The position numbers were made by a program, and so were the translations under genes. A DNA stretch of 64,000 nucleotides from Parabacteroides timonensis (GTDB lineage Bacteria > Bacteroidota > Bacteroidia > Bacteroidales > Tannerellaceae), in assembly GCF_900128505.1 (NCBI RefSeq), contig NZ_LT669941.1:855526-919525 (forward strand), in the 5' to 3' direction. The notes below the pieces were generated by a model. The model was not told the DNA's origin, ran no database searches, and worked only from the letters and a program-made list of their open reading frames with translations. This document shows, in pieces, positions 51,381 through 61,502 of this stretch. How positions within the stretch are numbered: the first letter of the stretch is position 1; the number at the start of each line of letters is the position of its first letter.

Positions 51381-53432
51381 CTATCCGATCATCTGAACGC
51401 TACGTTTAATGAACTGGCTTAATGCTTCACCTTTCAGCATACCGTTGGCAAGCAACGCCAAGTCTATTAATTGGCTAACCAGTTTGTTGCTGCCGGCATA
51501 TTCTGCCAGGATAGCATTACGCTGTGAAGATAGTTCGTTGATCTTATGATTTGTATTCGTCATATCTTCTTTTTCTTCAGAAGTGATCTCTTCCTCTTTC
51601 TTCTTGCTCTGTGCTTCGCGCAAATCAGCCTGGCGAGCTTTCCAGCCTTTCAGATCGGCGAGGATCGGTTTTAATTTGTCTTCGCAGTTCTGTTCTTCTT
51701 CGGAAAGTACTTTCTTAACCAATTCGTGATCTGTATTCAATACCAGATTATAGTTATCCGGCATCTCACCATAGAATGACATACCTGGCTGCATAGCAGA
51801 CATTTCACGCATACGGCGCATATATTCACTCTGGGTCAGCATCACTGGATTGGAGTTTTCACCTAATGCTTCGAAAGTAACGATAAAGTCAGTCTTTTCG
51901 ATCTTCGGTAGCTGGCTTTTGAACATTTCCTGTAAAGCATTCTTTTGATCTTCGTTCAGTGTTACCTGGTTTGCATTTTCCTTACGAATCAGATTGTCGA
52001 CCGTATCGCTGTCCACACGAACGAAGCGAGTCTTTTCAAACTTCTGTTCCATCTGGCTGATAGCATGAACATCCAGTTGGCCGTCCATGATCAAGACGCT
52101 GTATGCCTTTTCTTTGGCAGCATGGATATAGCTGTATTGGTCGTTGGCATTTGTGGTGTACAGATAGATAAGATTACCATCTTTATCTGTCTGGTTAGCT
52201 TCAACCAACGCCTTATATTCTTCAAATGTATAATATTTACCATCTACGTCTTTTAGAAGAGCGAATTTAGCAGCACGATCATAGAACTTTTCGTCGCTAA
52301 GCATACCATATTGGATGAATAGCTTCAGGCTATCCCATTTTTCTTCGAACTGAGGACGGTTGTTCTTGAACATTTCTTCTAAACGATCAGCCACTTTCTT
52401 TGTGATATGGTTAGAGATCTTTTTCACGTTCTGGTCACTCTGTAGATAAGAACGGGATACGTTCAAAGGAATATCCGGAGAGTCGAGTACGCCGTGCAAC
52501 AATGTCAGGAATTCAGGGACAATGCCTTCTACCGAATCGGTAACGAATACCTGGTTACTGTATAACTGGATCTTATTACGATGTAAATCGAGATTGCTCT
52601 TGATACGTGGGAAATACAGGATACCAGTCAGGTTGAACGGATAATCTACATTCAGATGAATCCAGAATAAAGGTTCTTCCGACATAGGATACAGATCCTG
52701 ATAGAATTTTTTATAATCTTCATCCGTCATATCAGCCGGTTTGCGAACCCATGCCGGAGTGATATCGTTGATAATGTTATCTTCGTTGGTATCAACATAT
52801 TTACCATCTTTCCATTCCTGTTTCTTGCCGAATGCGATAGGAACGGGGAGGAAGCGGCAATATTTGGTCAACAGGCCGCTGATCTTTTCTTTATTCAGGA
52901 AGTCCTTATTTTCGTCGTCGATATACAGGATGATGTCTGTACCGCGATCATCTTTCTGTGTCTCTTCCAGTGTATACTCGGGAGTACCGTCACAGCTCCA
53001 TTTCATAGGAACTGCACCTTCTTTGTAAGATTTGGTTACGATTTCAACTTTCTTAGAAACCATGAAAGAAGAATAGAAACCAAGACCGAAGTGTCCGATG
53101 ATAGCTGCAGCATCATTCTTATATTTTTCTACAAATTCTTCTGCACCCGAAAAGGCAATCTGGTTGATGTATTTGTCGATCTCTTCAGCTGTCATACCGA
53201 TACCACGGTCGGATATTTTGATGATCTTGTCGTCAAAACTTACATGAACAGTCAGGTCGCCCAGCTCACCTTTGAATTCACCGACAGATGAAAGTGTTTT
53301 TAATTTCTGTGTAGCATCTACAGCATTCGATACTAATTCACGAAGAAAGATTTCGTGATCACTATACAAAAACTTCTTAATAATAGGGAAGATGTTCTCG
53401 CTTGTAACACCAATGTTTCCTTGTTTAGCCAT
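51381..53432 (-). CDS. htpG: HSP90 chaperone HtpG
   Basis: The 683-aa protein has the GHKL ATPase domain (start GNIGVTSENIFPIIKKFLYSD, then LRELVSNAVDA; GIGMTAEEIDKYINQIAFSGAEEF; GHFGLGFYSSFMVS). The middle domain includes IKSNLDLHRNKIQLYSNQVFV and LNVSRSYLQSD. The C-terminal dimerisation part is charged and ends FIKRSVQMIG. It folds client proteins in the cytoplasm with ATP. It stands between a terminator and clpC, another stress gene transcribed the same way, but a hairpin separates the two. Confidence 0.97.
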   Translation of the reverse strand: MAKQGNIGVTSENIFPIIKKFLYSDHEIFLRELVSNAVDATQKLKTLSSVGEFKGELGDLTVHVSFDDKIIKISDRGIGMTAEEIDKYINQIAFSGAEEFVEKYKNDAAAIIGHFGLGFYSSFMVSKKVEIVTKSYKEGAVPMKWSCDGTPEYTLEETQKDDRGTDIILYIDDENKDFLNKEKISGLLTKYCRFLPVPIAFGKKQEWKDGKYVDTNEDNIINDITPAWVRKPADMTDEDYKKFYQDLYPMSEEPLFWIHLNVDYPFNLTGILYFPRIKSNLDLHRNKIQLYSNQVFVTDSVEGIVPEFLTLLHGVLDSPDIPLNVSRSYLQSDQNVKKISNHITKKVADRLEEMFKNNRPQFEEKWDSLKLFIQYGMLSDEKFYDRAAKFALLKDVDGKYYTFEEYKALVEANQTDKDGNLIYLYTTNANDQYSYIHAAKEKAYSVLIMDGQLDVHAISQMEQKFEKTRFVRVDSDTVDNLIRKENANQVTLNEDQKNALQEMFKSQLPKIEKTDFIVTFEALGENSNPVMLTQSEYMRRMREMSAMQPGMSFYGEMPDNYNLVLNTDHELVKKVLSEEEQNCEDKLKPILADLKGWKARQADLREAQSKKKEEEITSEEKEDMTNTNHKINELSSQRNAILAEYAGSNKLVSQLIDLALLANGMLKGEALSQFIKRSVQMIG

Positions 53433-53490
53433 ATCGTTTATATTTTATTTATGTATTAATAATTCGTTTGACGTTACGGTATAAACAAAA

Positions 53491-53521
53491 AAAATGCCAG
53501 ATAGGTTCTATCTGACATTTT
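53491..53521 (-). terminator. terminator of clpC
   Basis: AAAATGCCAGATA (53491-53503) pairs with TATCTGACATTTT (53509-53521), one mismatch. The A-run before it gives a T-run on the minus strand, so it ends clpC before htpG. Confidence 0.75.
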
Positions 53522-53545
53522 GACTTTATAACCGACAGAAACGGC

Positions 53546-56107
53546 TTATGCCTGTTCTTTCTTCTGCACGGATGTAACTATTTTCTGTTCCTCTTTATTG
53601 AAGTCTACAATGATTTTGTCTCCTTCGCCAACGGAAGCACGGATAATCAATTCGGCCATTTCGTCTTCCAGGTATTTCTGAATAGCACGTTTCAGCGGAC
53701 GGGCACCGAACTGTACATCGTAGCCTTTCGTTGCAATGAAGTCTTTTGCCTCGTCGGTAAGAACCAATTCGTAACCCAAACCACAAACCCGCTTGTAAAG
53801 TCCCTGTAACTCAATATCGATGATCTTATGGATAGCATCTTTATCAAGCTGATCGAACATGATGATATCGTCTACACGGTTCAGGAATTCCGGAGCAAAA
53901 GCTTTATTCAATGCTTTCTGAATAACACTACGTGAGAAATCTTTATCCATTTCACCAGCTGCCTGCGAACTGAAACCGACACCACGGCCAAAGTCTTTCA
54001 ACTGGCGTGTTCCGATATTAGAAGTCATGATCAGAATCGTATTTTTGAAGTCGATCCGTCTGCCAAGACTGTCAGTCAGGCGACCTTCGTCTAATACCTG
54101 CAACAGCAAATTGAATACATCCGGATGCGCTTTTTCGATCTCATCGAGCAATACGACAGAGTAAGGTTTACGACGAACCTTTTCGGTCAGTTGACCGCCT
54201 TCTTCATAACCTACATATCCCGGAGGTGCCCCGATCAAACGTGACACTGCGAACTTTTCAAGGTATTCGCTCATATCAATACGAACTAATGCGTCCGCCG
54301 AATCGAACAGATATTCTGCCAACTTCTTAGCCAGGTGCGTCTTACCGACACCTGTCGGACCAAGGAACATAAATGTTCCGATCGGCTTATTCGGATCTTT
54401 CAAGCCTACACGGTTACGCTGGATAGCTTTCACAATCTTCTGAACGGCATCATCCTGGCCAACTACCTGCTTTTTCAAATTCTCTGCCATTTCCAGCAGT
54501 TTCAGGTTTTCAGCCTTTGCTATTCGTTGAACAGGGACACCTGACATCATGGCTACCACTTCGGCTACTTTGTCTTCGTCTACTGTTTCGCGATGTTCCT
54601 GCAATTCCTGTTCCCATTTAGCTTTAGCAGCTTCCAGTTGCAGCAGATACTGACGTTCCTTATCACGGAAACTTGCTGCCAATTCGAAATTCTGGGACTT
54701 AACAGCCGCCAGTTTTTCGGTCTTCGTATCTTCTATCTTAGCTTCCAGTTCTTCGATACTTTTCGGAACTGTAATATTAGATATATGTACGCGAGAACCG
54801 GCTTCATCCAGTGCATCGATCGCTTTATCTGGGAAATTACGGTCGCTGATATATCGTTCTGTCAGCTTCACACAAGCATCCAGGGCCTCGTCGGTGTAGA
54901 TCACATTATGGTGTTCTTCGTAACGAGGTTTGATATTTTTCAGGATCTGCAATGTCTCTTCTGCCGTAGTCGGATCAACAATTACTTTCTGGAAACGACG
55001 TTCCAGTGCACCGTCTTTCTCGATGTTCTTGCGATACTCGTCAAGCGTAGTTGCACCTATGCATTGTATTTCGCCACGGGCCAATGCTGGTTTCAACATA
55101 TTGGCAGCATCCATAGAGCCGGAAGCCGAACCTGCACCTACGATAGTATGAATTTCATCAATGAACAGGATGATATTCGGATTCTTGGAAAGTTCGTTCA
55201 ATATCGCTTTTATACGTTCTTCAAACTGTCCACGATATTTTGTACCGGCAACGATAGAGGCCATATCCAAACTGATCACACGCTTGTCAAACAATACGCG
55301 GGATACTTTACGCTGGATAATGCGCAACGCAAGCCCTTCTACAATAGCTGATTTACCAACACCCGGTTCACCGATCAACACCGGATTATTCTTTTTACGA
55401 CGGCTCAGAATCTGCGCCAGACGTTCAATTTCTTTTTCACGGCCTACGATCGGGTCTAAACGATTCTCGGATGCGGCACGTGTCATATCCGTACCAAAGT
55501 TATCCAACACTGGAGTATCGTTCGGTGATTTCGGCTGTGCGGCACCTGTACCTGAGGAGGAGCGGGGCGATTCCTTGCGGGAAGAAAAGTCTTCTTCATC
55601 ATCGTCTTCGTCGTCGGTGTAACCATCGCTGATTTCATCCACTTCTTCCAGTTCTTCCATTCGATTCATATCCGTTCCGTTTGCCAGATTATTGTATACA
55701 TTACGATAGTTTATACCGGCTTCGCTCAATGCTTTGGCAGCAACATTGAATTCTTCTTTTAAAATGGCCAGAAGCAGATGTTCCGTACCAGTCTCGTCTG
55801 TTTTGAACAAACGCGACTCCAGCATACTCATACGTAATACACGTTCTGTTGTTTTACTGATGGCGATATCGTGAAGTTCGGACTCTTCCGTATCAAATGT
55901 ATTTTTGATCTCTTGTTCAATTCTCTTCTTTATGTCATGTACGTTGACATTCAGATCACGCAATAACTGCATGGCTCTTCCTTCACCATCACGTATGATA
56001 CCAAGCATCAAATGTTCCGGTCCGATATAACTGTTCTGAAGCCTGGCAGCTTCCTCGCGGCTATATTCAATAACGTCCATCAATCTTTTTGAATAATTAT
56101 TTTTCAT
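53546..56107 (-). CDS. clpC: Clp protease ATPase subunit ClpC
   Basis: The 853-aa protein has two N-terminal Clp repeats (about 1-145; YSREEAARLQNSYIGPEHLMLGI), an acidic linker (TDDEDDDEEDF), a first AAA+ module (Walker A GEPGVGKS, Walker B ILFIDEIHT), a middle UVR-like segment (SQNFELAASFRDKERQ), and a second AAA+ module (Walker A GPTGVGKTHLAKKLAEYL, Walker B VVLLDEIEKAHPDV). It unfolds proteins for ClpP. The UVR-like middle and linker fit ClpC rather than ClpB or ClpA. Divergent from gyrA. Confidence 0.93.
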   Translation of the reverse strand: MKNNYSKRLMDVIEYSREEAARLQNSYIGPEHLMLGIIRDGEGRAMQLLRDLNVNVHDIKKRIEQEIKNTFDTEESELHDIAISKTTERVLRMSMLESRLFKTDETGTEHLLLAILKEEFNVAAKALSEAGINYRNVYNNLANGTDMNRMEELEEVDEISDGYTDDEDDDEEDFSSRKESPRSSSGTGAAQPKSPNDTPVLDNFGTDMTRAASENRLDPIVGREKEIERLAQILSRRKKNNPVLIGEPGVGKSAIVEGLALRIIQRKVSRVLFDKRVISLDMASIVAGTKYRGQFEERIKAILNELSKNPNIILFIDEIHTIVGAGSASGSMDAANMLKPALARGEIQCIGATTLDEYRKNIEKDGALERRFQKVIVDPTTAEETLQILKNIKPRYEEHHNVIYTDEALDACVKLTERYISDRNFPDKAIDALDEAGSRVHISNITVPKSIEELEAKIEDTKTEKLAAVKSQNFELAASFRDKERQYLLQLEAAKAKWEQELQEHRETVDEDKVAEVVAMMSGVPVQRIAKAENLKLLEMAENLKKQVVGQDDAVQKIVKAIQRNRVGLKDPNKPIGTFMFLGPTGVGKTHLAKKLAEYLFDSADALVRIDMSEYLEKFAVSRLIGAPPGYVGYEEGGQLTEKVRRKPYSVVLLDEIEKAHPDVFNLLLQVLDEGRLTDSLGRRIDFKNTILIMTSNIGTRQLKDFGRGVGFSSQAAGEMDKDFSRSVIQKALNKAFAPEFLNRVDDIIMFDQLDKDAIHKIIDIELQGLYKRVCGLGYELVLTDEAKDFIATKGYDVQFGARPLKRAIQKYLEDEMAELIIRASVGEGDKIIVDFNKEEQKIVTSVQKKEQA

Positions 56108-56148
56108 ACTTATATGAATCCTTCTATTATAATAATGTACTGTGAATG

Positions 56149-56182
56149 CAAAATTAATAAACTCTCCCTATATATCTAACAA
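56149..56182 (-). promoter_or_regulatory. possible clpC promoter
   Basis: TAATTTTG on the minus strand (56149-56156) fits TAnnTTTG; a TTG (56180-56182) lies 23 bases upstream, longer than usual. Confidence 0.4.
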
Positions 56183-56248
56183 AATTCGTGCCATTATTCC
56201 TTAAGAAAAGCCCAATATTTCTGAATAATAAAATTTCAGGGTAAAAAC

Positions 56249-56279
56249 TTTCGTGATAAAGGGAAAAGCGTTACCTTAG
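56249..56279 (+). promoter_or_regulatory. possible gyrA promoter
   Basis: TTTCG at 56249-56253 and TACCTTAG at 56272-56279 resemble a -33 and -7 pair with one mismatch each, 48 bases before the ATG. The match is loose. Confidence 0.35.
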
Positions 56280-56327
56280 TGCACTTTTTGAAAGGTGAGA
56301 TATTGAGTGTAATTAATATAAAACTAA

Positions 56328-58904
56328 ATGGTTGATCAAGACAGAATTATTAAGATTAACATCGAGGAGGAAATGAAATCAGCATACATTGATTATTCAA
56401 TGTCTGTAATTGTTTCGCGCGCCCTTCCGGATGTTAGGGATGGTTTTAAACCGGTTCACCGTCGTGTGTTGTTCGGGATGAATGAATTAGGTAATACATC
56501 CGATAAACCTTATAAGAAATCTGCGAGAATTGTTGGAGAAGTTTTAGGTAAGTACCATCCACATGGAGACTCTTCCGTGTATTTTGCGATGGTTCGTATG
56601 GCACAAACATGGTCCTTACGTTATCCGTTAGTAGACGGACAAGGTAACTTTGGTTCGGTCGACGGCGACAGTCCGGCGGCAATGCGTTACACCGAAGCAC
56701 GTTTGAGCAAGCTTGCCGAAGAAATGCTTCGTGATATTGACAAAGACACAGTAGACTTCCAGCTGAACTTCGATGATACGCTGAAAGAACCGACAGTACT
56801 TCCGACTCGTATTCCGAACTTGTTGGTGAACGGTGCTTCCGGTATCGCAGTAGGTATGGCAACGAATATGCCACCTCACAACATGAGTGAAGTGCTGGAT
56901 GCGTCTATGGCTTATATAGATGCCCGTGGAGAAATCGATGTAGAAGGTTTGATGGAGTATGTAAAAGCTCCTGATTTCCCGACAGGTGCAACGATCTACG
57001 GCTATGCAGGTGTGAAAGATGCTTTCGAAACCGGTAGGGGACGTATCATTCTTCGCGGTAAAGCAGAAATTGAAGTAGAAAACAATCACGAAAAGATCAT
57101 CATTTCGGAAATTCCTTACCTTGTTAATAAGGCAGAACTGATCAAGTATATCGCCGACCTGGTAAATGATAAACGTATCGAGGGTATTTCTAATGTAAAC
57201 GACGAATCAGACCGTAACGGTATGCGTATCGTTGTAGATGTGAAACGTGATGCAAATTCAAGCGTTGTACTGAATAAATTGTATAAGCTGACAGCTTTAC
57301 AATCTTCATTCAGCGTAAATAACATCGCTCTGGTTAACGGTCGTCCGCGTCAGTTGAACCTGAAAGACATGATTAAGGCATTCGTTGATCACCGTCATGA
57401 AGTCGTGATACGTCGTACAAAATTCGAACTGAAGAAAGCCGAAGAAAGAGCTCATATCCTGGAAGGATTGATCATTGCTTCTGATAATATCGATGAAGTA
57501 ATTGCTATTATCAAATCATCCAAGAGCCCGAACGAAGCGATCGAACGTTTGATGGAACGTTTCTCTCTATCAGATGTGCAGGCTCGTGCAATCGTTGAAA
57601 TGAGACTTCGCCAGTTAACAGGACTAGAACAAGATAAACTGCGTGCTGAATACGAAGAAATCGAGAGATTGATTGCCCGTTTAAAAGAGATCCTGGAAAA
57701 TGAAGACACTCGTATGGAAGTGATCAAGGGAGAATTGCAGGAGGTGAAAGATAAATATGGCGACGAACGTAAAACCGATATCGTATACGCTTCTGAAGAA
57801 CTGAATCCGGAAGATTTTTATGCCGACGACGAAATGATCATCACGATCTCGCACATGGGATACATCAAACGTACGCCGTTGAGTGAATTCCGTGCTCAGG
57901 GCCGTGGAGGAGTAGGAGCCAAGGGATCTGAAACCCGTGATGCTGACTTTGTTGAGTATATGTATCCGGCTTCTATGCACGCAACGTTACTGATATTTAC
58001 GGCAAAAGGTAAGTGCTATTGGCTGAAGGTATTCGAAATTCCGGAAGGAGCAAAGAATGCAAAGGGTAGAGCCATCCAAAACTTATTGAATATCGAACCA
58101 GATGATAAAGTAAATGCCTTCATCCGCGTTAAAAAACTGACAACTGACACAGAATTTATCAATTCACATTACCTATTGTTCTGTACAAAGAAAGGTGTTA
58201 TCAAGAAAACATTGCTTGAAGCGTACTCACGTCCGCGTCAGAATGGTGTGAACGCTATCACACTGCGCGAAGACGACGGTCTGATCGAAGTCTGTATGAC
58301 GAATGGTAACAACGAAGTATTGATTGCGAACCGTAACGGACGGGCTATTCGTTTCCACGAAAGTGCAGTTCGCGTCATGGGACGTACAGCTTCCGGAGTA
58401 AGAGGTATGACACTCGACGAAGATCCTTCTGATGAAGTTGTAGGAATGGTATGTATCAAGGATAAAGAAACCGATACAGTATTGGTTGTTTCTGAACAGG
58501 GTTACGGAAAACGTTCAGTTGTAGAAGATTACCGTATGACTAACCGTGGCGGTAAAGGTGTTAAGACACTCAACATTACTGAAAAGACAGGTAAACTTGT
58601 TGCCATTAAAAATGTTACAGAAGAAAATGATATCATGATCATTAACAAGTCTGGTATCGCTATTCGTATGAAGGTAACTGACCTGAATGTGATCGGTCGT
58701 GCAACACAAGGTGTCCGTTTGATCAACTTAGGTAAACGTAACGATGAAATAGCCTCTGTATGTAAGGTTTTATCCGAATCGGAAGAGCAGGTGAATGAAG
58801 AAAACGTAGAACAAGACGCTCAGAATGAAAACAAAGGAGAAATAACCGATTTTGGAGGATCCGAAGATATCGCTAACGATACTGAAGAGACAACAAATGA
58901 ATAA
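56328..58904 (+). CDS. gyrA: DNA gyrase subunit A
   Basis: The 858-aa protein has the breakage-reunion domain with the catalytic Tyr121 (AAMRYTEARL), the quinolone-determining region HPHGDSSVYFAMVRMAQ (77-93), and the C-terminal DNA-wrapping beta-pinwheel with its GyrA-box (QGRGGVGAKGSE; the form is Q(R/G)RGGKG-like). Ser82 aligns to E. coli Ser83, unchanged. Phe86 sits at the E. coli Asp87 position. The acidic tail (ENVEQDAQNENKGE onwards) is normal for the group. It forms a heterotetramer with GyrB to supercoil DNA. Confidence 0.97.
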   Translation: MVDQDRIIKINIEEEMKSAYIDYSMSVIVSRALPDVRDGFKPVHRRVLFGMNELGNTSDKPYKKSARIVGEVLGKYHPHGDSSVYFAMVRMAQTWSLRYPLVDGQGNFGSVDGDSPAAMRYTEARLSKLAEEMLRDIDKDTVDFQLNFDDTLKEPTVLPTRIPNLLVNGASGIAVGMATNMPPHNMSEVLDASMAYIDARGEIDVEGLMEYVKAPDFPTGATIYGYAGVKDAFETGRGRIILRGKAEIEVENNHEKIIISEIPYLVNKAELIKYIADLVNDKRIEGISNVNDESDRNGMRIVVDVKRDANSSVVLNKLYKLTALQSSFSVNNIALVNGRPRQLNLKDMIKAFVDHRHEVVIRRTKFELKKAEERAHILEGLIIASDNIDEVIAIIKSSKSPNEAIERLMERFSLSDVQARAIVEMRLRQLTGLEQDKLRAEYEEIERLIARLKEILENEDTRMEVIKGELQEVKDKYGDERKTDIVYASEELNPEDFYADDEMIITISHMGYIKRTPLSEFRAQGRGGVGAKGSETRDADFVEYMYPASMHATLLIFTAKGKCYWLKVFEIPEGAKNAKGRAIQNLLNIEPDDKVNAFIRVKKLTTDTEFINSHYLLFCTKKGVIKKTLLEAYSRPRQNGVNAITLREDDGLIEVCMTNGNNEVLIANRNGRAIRFHESAVRVMGRTASGVRGMTLDEDPSDEVVGMVCIKDKETDTVLVVSEQGYGKRSVVEDYRMTNRGGKGVKTLNITEKTGKLVAIKNVTEENDIMIINKSGIAIRMKVTDLNVIGRATQGVRLINLGKRNDEIASVCKVLSESEEQVNEENVEQDAQNENKGEITDFGGSEDIANDTEETTNE

Positions 58905-58944
58905 TTTAAACAAATAGAAATATTAATCTCAAATTACTATCACA

Positions 58945-60162
58945 ATGAAACGATTATTATTAACAGTTGCATTATGTGTTGCAGCATCTGCCTCTTTCGC
59001 TCAAAAGAAAGCCGTTAAGGAGGCACAAGGAATAGCAAAAGGAGACAAGGCTGATTTCACAGAAGCCAGATCATTAATCAAGGGGGCTCTCGAAAATCCT
59101 GAAACAAAGGATGACGCTCAGACTTGGTATGTTGCCGGTTTTATCGAAGATCAGCAGTTCAGTGCAGAAAGAACAAAACAAATCTTGGGACAACAGCCGA
59201 ACGAACCGGTTATGTACGATGCTTTGATCGCTATCCTTCCTTATTTCAAGAAGGCTTACGAACTGGATCAGCTTCCTAACGAAAAAGGTAAAATCAAACC
59301 GAAATATACAAAAGACATCAAAAGCATCTTGAGTGCTGACCATGTATATTATTTCAACGGTGGTGCTTACTATTTCGACCAGAAAGATTATAAGAAAGCA
59401 TACGATTTCTTCAATCAGTACCTGGAAATCTCTGAATTACCGATGTTCGAAGGAACTCAGACAGCAGAAAAAGACTCTACATTCATGACTGTTCAGTTCT
59501 ATGCTGCCGTAGCTGCTACTCAGCTGGGTGATTCTCCTACAGCTATCAAAGCGTTGAGTCGTGCTAAAGACACAGACTTCAGACAGAATGATATCTACCA
59601 GTATCTGGCTTACGAATATCAGCAGGCTAAAGACACTGTGAACTTTGAAAAGGTACTGGAAGAAGGTATGGCTAAGTTCCCGAACGAAGAATATTACCTG
59701 ATGAACCTGATCAACAACTATATCTATTCAGGAAGAAACGAAAAAGCTATCGAATACCTGAACACTGCTATCGCTAAGGATGCTAACAATTCTCAGCTGT
59801 ATCACGTAATGGGTATGGTTTACGAAACAGGTTTGAAAGATTATGCAAACGCTGAAAAATATTTCTCTAAAGCATTGGAACTGAACCCAGATGCAGTAGA
59901 ATCCCTGTCAAGCCTTGGCCGTGTATATTACAACCAGGGTGTAAACAAACAAGGTGAAGCAAACATGATTAACGACAGCAAGAAATATCAGGAAGAATTG
60001 ACAGTTGCTAAAGATCTTTTCAAGAAAGCTCTTCCTTATTTCGAAAAAGCTCACCAGATGAAACCGACAGAATCAGAATATATGATCGCTTTAAGAGGTA
60101 TCTATTATAATCTGAACATGGGTCCGGAACTGGAAGCTATCGAGGCTGAAATGAACAAATAA
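58945..60162 (+). CDS. secreted tetratricopeptide-repeat protein
   Basis: The 405-aa protein has a signal peptide (MKRLLLTVALCVAASASFAQ), then at least four TPR motifs, clear at about 125-165 (YYFNGGAYYFDQKDYKKAYDFFNQYLE), 180-215, 220-250 and 275-330 (LYHVMGMVYETGLKDYANAEKYFSKALELNP). It would act in the periplasm as a protein-binding scaffold. It is 40 bases after gyrA, on the same strand, and may share its transcript; a strong terminator follows. The partner is unknown. Confidence 0.85.
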   Translation: MKRLLLTVALCVAASASFAQKKAVKEAQGIAKGDKADFTEARSLIKGALENPETKDDAQTWYVAGFIEDQQFSAERTKQILGQQPNEPVMYDALIAILPYFKKAYELDQLPNEKGKIKPKYTKDIKSILSADHVYYFNGGAYYFDQKDYKKAYDFFNQYLEISELPMFEGTQTAEKDSTFMTVQFYAAVAATQLGDSPTAIKALSRAKDTDFRQNDIYQYLAYEYQQAKDTVNFEKVLEEGMAKFPNEEYYLMNLINNYIYSGRNEKAIEYLNTAIAKDANNSQLYHVMGMVYETGLKDYANAEKYFSKALELNPDAVESLSSLGRVYYNQGVNKQGEANMINDSKKYQEELTVAKDLFKKALPYFEKAHQMKPTESEYMIALRGIYYNLNMGPELEAIEAEMNK

Positions 60163-60182
60163 TAATCATTTCCATTAAATAT

Positions 60183-60216
60183 AAAAATAGCCGCTCCATT
60201 TGGAGCGGCTATTTTT
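60183..60216. terminator. strong terminator after the TPR gene
   Basis: AAAAATAGCCGCTCCA (60183-60198) and TGGAGCGGCTATTTTT (60201-60216) form a perfect 16-base stem. It ends the gyrA-TPR transcript and could work on both strands. Confidence 0.92.
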
Positions 60217-60227
60217 GTCTATAAATA

Positions 60228-60258
60228 AAGTCCGTATATAATCGCTTAATACGGACTT
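60228..60258 (-). terminator. terminator of the decarboxylase genes
   Basis: AAGTCCGTAT (60228-60237) pairs with ATACGGACTT (60249-60258); it lies 21 bases past the end of oadB on the minus strand and is followed there by TTTATTTA. Confidence 0.6.
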
Positions 60259-60279
60259 AAACAAGAAACAATATCCTTA

Positions 60280-61494
60280 TTATAAATAAGGTATGATTGT
60301 AATATAAATACCTGTAATAATTGCAGATGTAATCACACCGGATATATTAGCACCTAATGCATCTCCCAAGATGAAAGAGTCCGGGTTTTCTTTACTTACC
60401 AGTTTCTGAGCTACTTTAGCCGTTGTAGGAACACAACTCACGGCAGCAATACCAATTACCGGATTATAGTTACCACGTTTAATAAAATACATGATATAGC
60501 CACCCATAATACCTCCGATACCGGAAAGGAGCAATGCCGTAACGCCTAATACCAACAATTTTAAAATTTTGGGATCAAGAAGTAGTTGAGCATCACACAA
60601 TACACCAAGCAATAACCCCAACATAAAAGTAGAACCATATAATAACGGTCCGCTCACAAAGTCATAAATATGTTTCATACCTGATTCGCGAACTGCAACT
60701 CCCAGGAATAATGAGAAGAAAAGGGGAGAGGCTACAGGAAACAGAAAACATAAAACGGCACACAAAATAACAGAAAATGCCAGTTTAACCTTTGCATCGT
60801 AATTCTTAGGAGGTTTTGTATTCGTCATCTTTATAGCACGTAACCGTTGTGGAATCAGTAACTTTACCAGGTAAGGATACCCACCATAAGTTAACCCCAG
60901 ATACAAATAAGCAACGACTGTGATAGGAACGAACAGGTGCTTTGCCAAAATCAGTGATGTAAACAAAACCATCGGGCCATCAGCACCACCCACCATAGCG
61001 ACAGAGGCACTTTCCTGTAAAGATAATCCAAAAGCACTGGCAATCGGAACAGTCAGGAAGGTTCCCAGTTCGGCACAAAGAGCCAGAAAAAGGCTGGCAA
61101 ACGGCTTTTGGAGTAAGAAACCGACATCCAGTAAGGTACCGATCCCCATAAACACAAAGCAGGCGATCAAACCATTACTAAACGTAAGCGTATAAACAGG
61201 TTGAAGAAAGTCAATCTGCATAGTGTTCATTAATTCGTCTGTATCGGAAAGCATTGGATCCAGAAACAGATTCCCAAGACCACCTTCCGGCATGATCAGA
61301 GTACCACAATTGATAGCAATCATCCCTAATCCCATAGGGATCATTACCATTGGTTCCAAAACACCTTTCCAGCCCAGATAAACGAGCAGGCCACCAAGAG
61401 TAATCAAAAAAACACGAGCGATAGCCAGTATCCATCCACCGGCAACCATTGTTCCAAATCCTTGGAACAAACTTAAAAAATCAACGTTTTCCAT
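60280..61494 (-). CDS. oadB: sodium-pumping decarboxylase beta subunit
   Basis: The 404-aa membrane protein has about nine to eleven helices and the family sequence VGGADGPMVLFTSL (Asp in GGADGP is essential for sodium movement in the family). It also shows MGLGMIAINCG and the C-terminal ISGVITSAIITGIYI. It pumps sodium as the carboxyl group of carboxybiotin is released. The equivalent subunit in methylmalonyl-CoA decarboxylase (MmdB) is nearly the same, so the exact acid is undecided. The gamma gene precedes it by 8 bases. No alpha or biotin-carrier gene is in this window. Confidence 0.88.
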   Translation of the reverse strand: MENVDFLSLFQGFGTMVAGGWILAIARVFLITLGGLLVYLGWKGVLEPMVMIPMGLGMIAINCGTLIMPEGGLGNLFLDPMLSDTDELMNTMQIDFLQPVYTLTFSNGLIACFVFMGIGTLLDVGFLLQKPFASLFLALCAELGTFLTVPIASAFGLSLQESASVAMVGGADGPMVLFTSLILAKHLFVPITVVAYLYLGLTYGGYPYLVKLLIPQRLRAIKMTNTKPPKNYDAKVKLAFSVILCAVLCFLFPVASPLFFSLFLGVAVRESGMKHIYDFVSGPLLYGSTFMLGLLLGVLCDAQLLLDPKILKLLVLGVTALLLSGIGGIMGGYIMYFIKRGNYNPVIGIAAVSCVPTTAKVAQKLVSKENPDSFILGDALGANISGVITSAIITGIYITIIPYL

Positions 61495-61502
61495 ATCTGT
61501 CT

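Noticed and set aside
54593..55351. 252-codon plus-strand open frame
   Set aside because: It is antisense to clpC and is rich in Phe and Cys, a shadow of the real gene.
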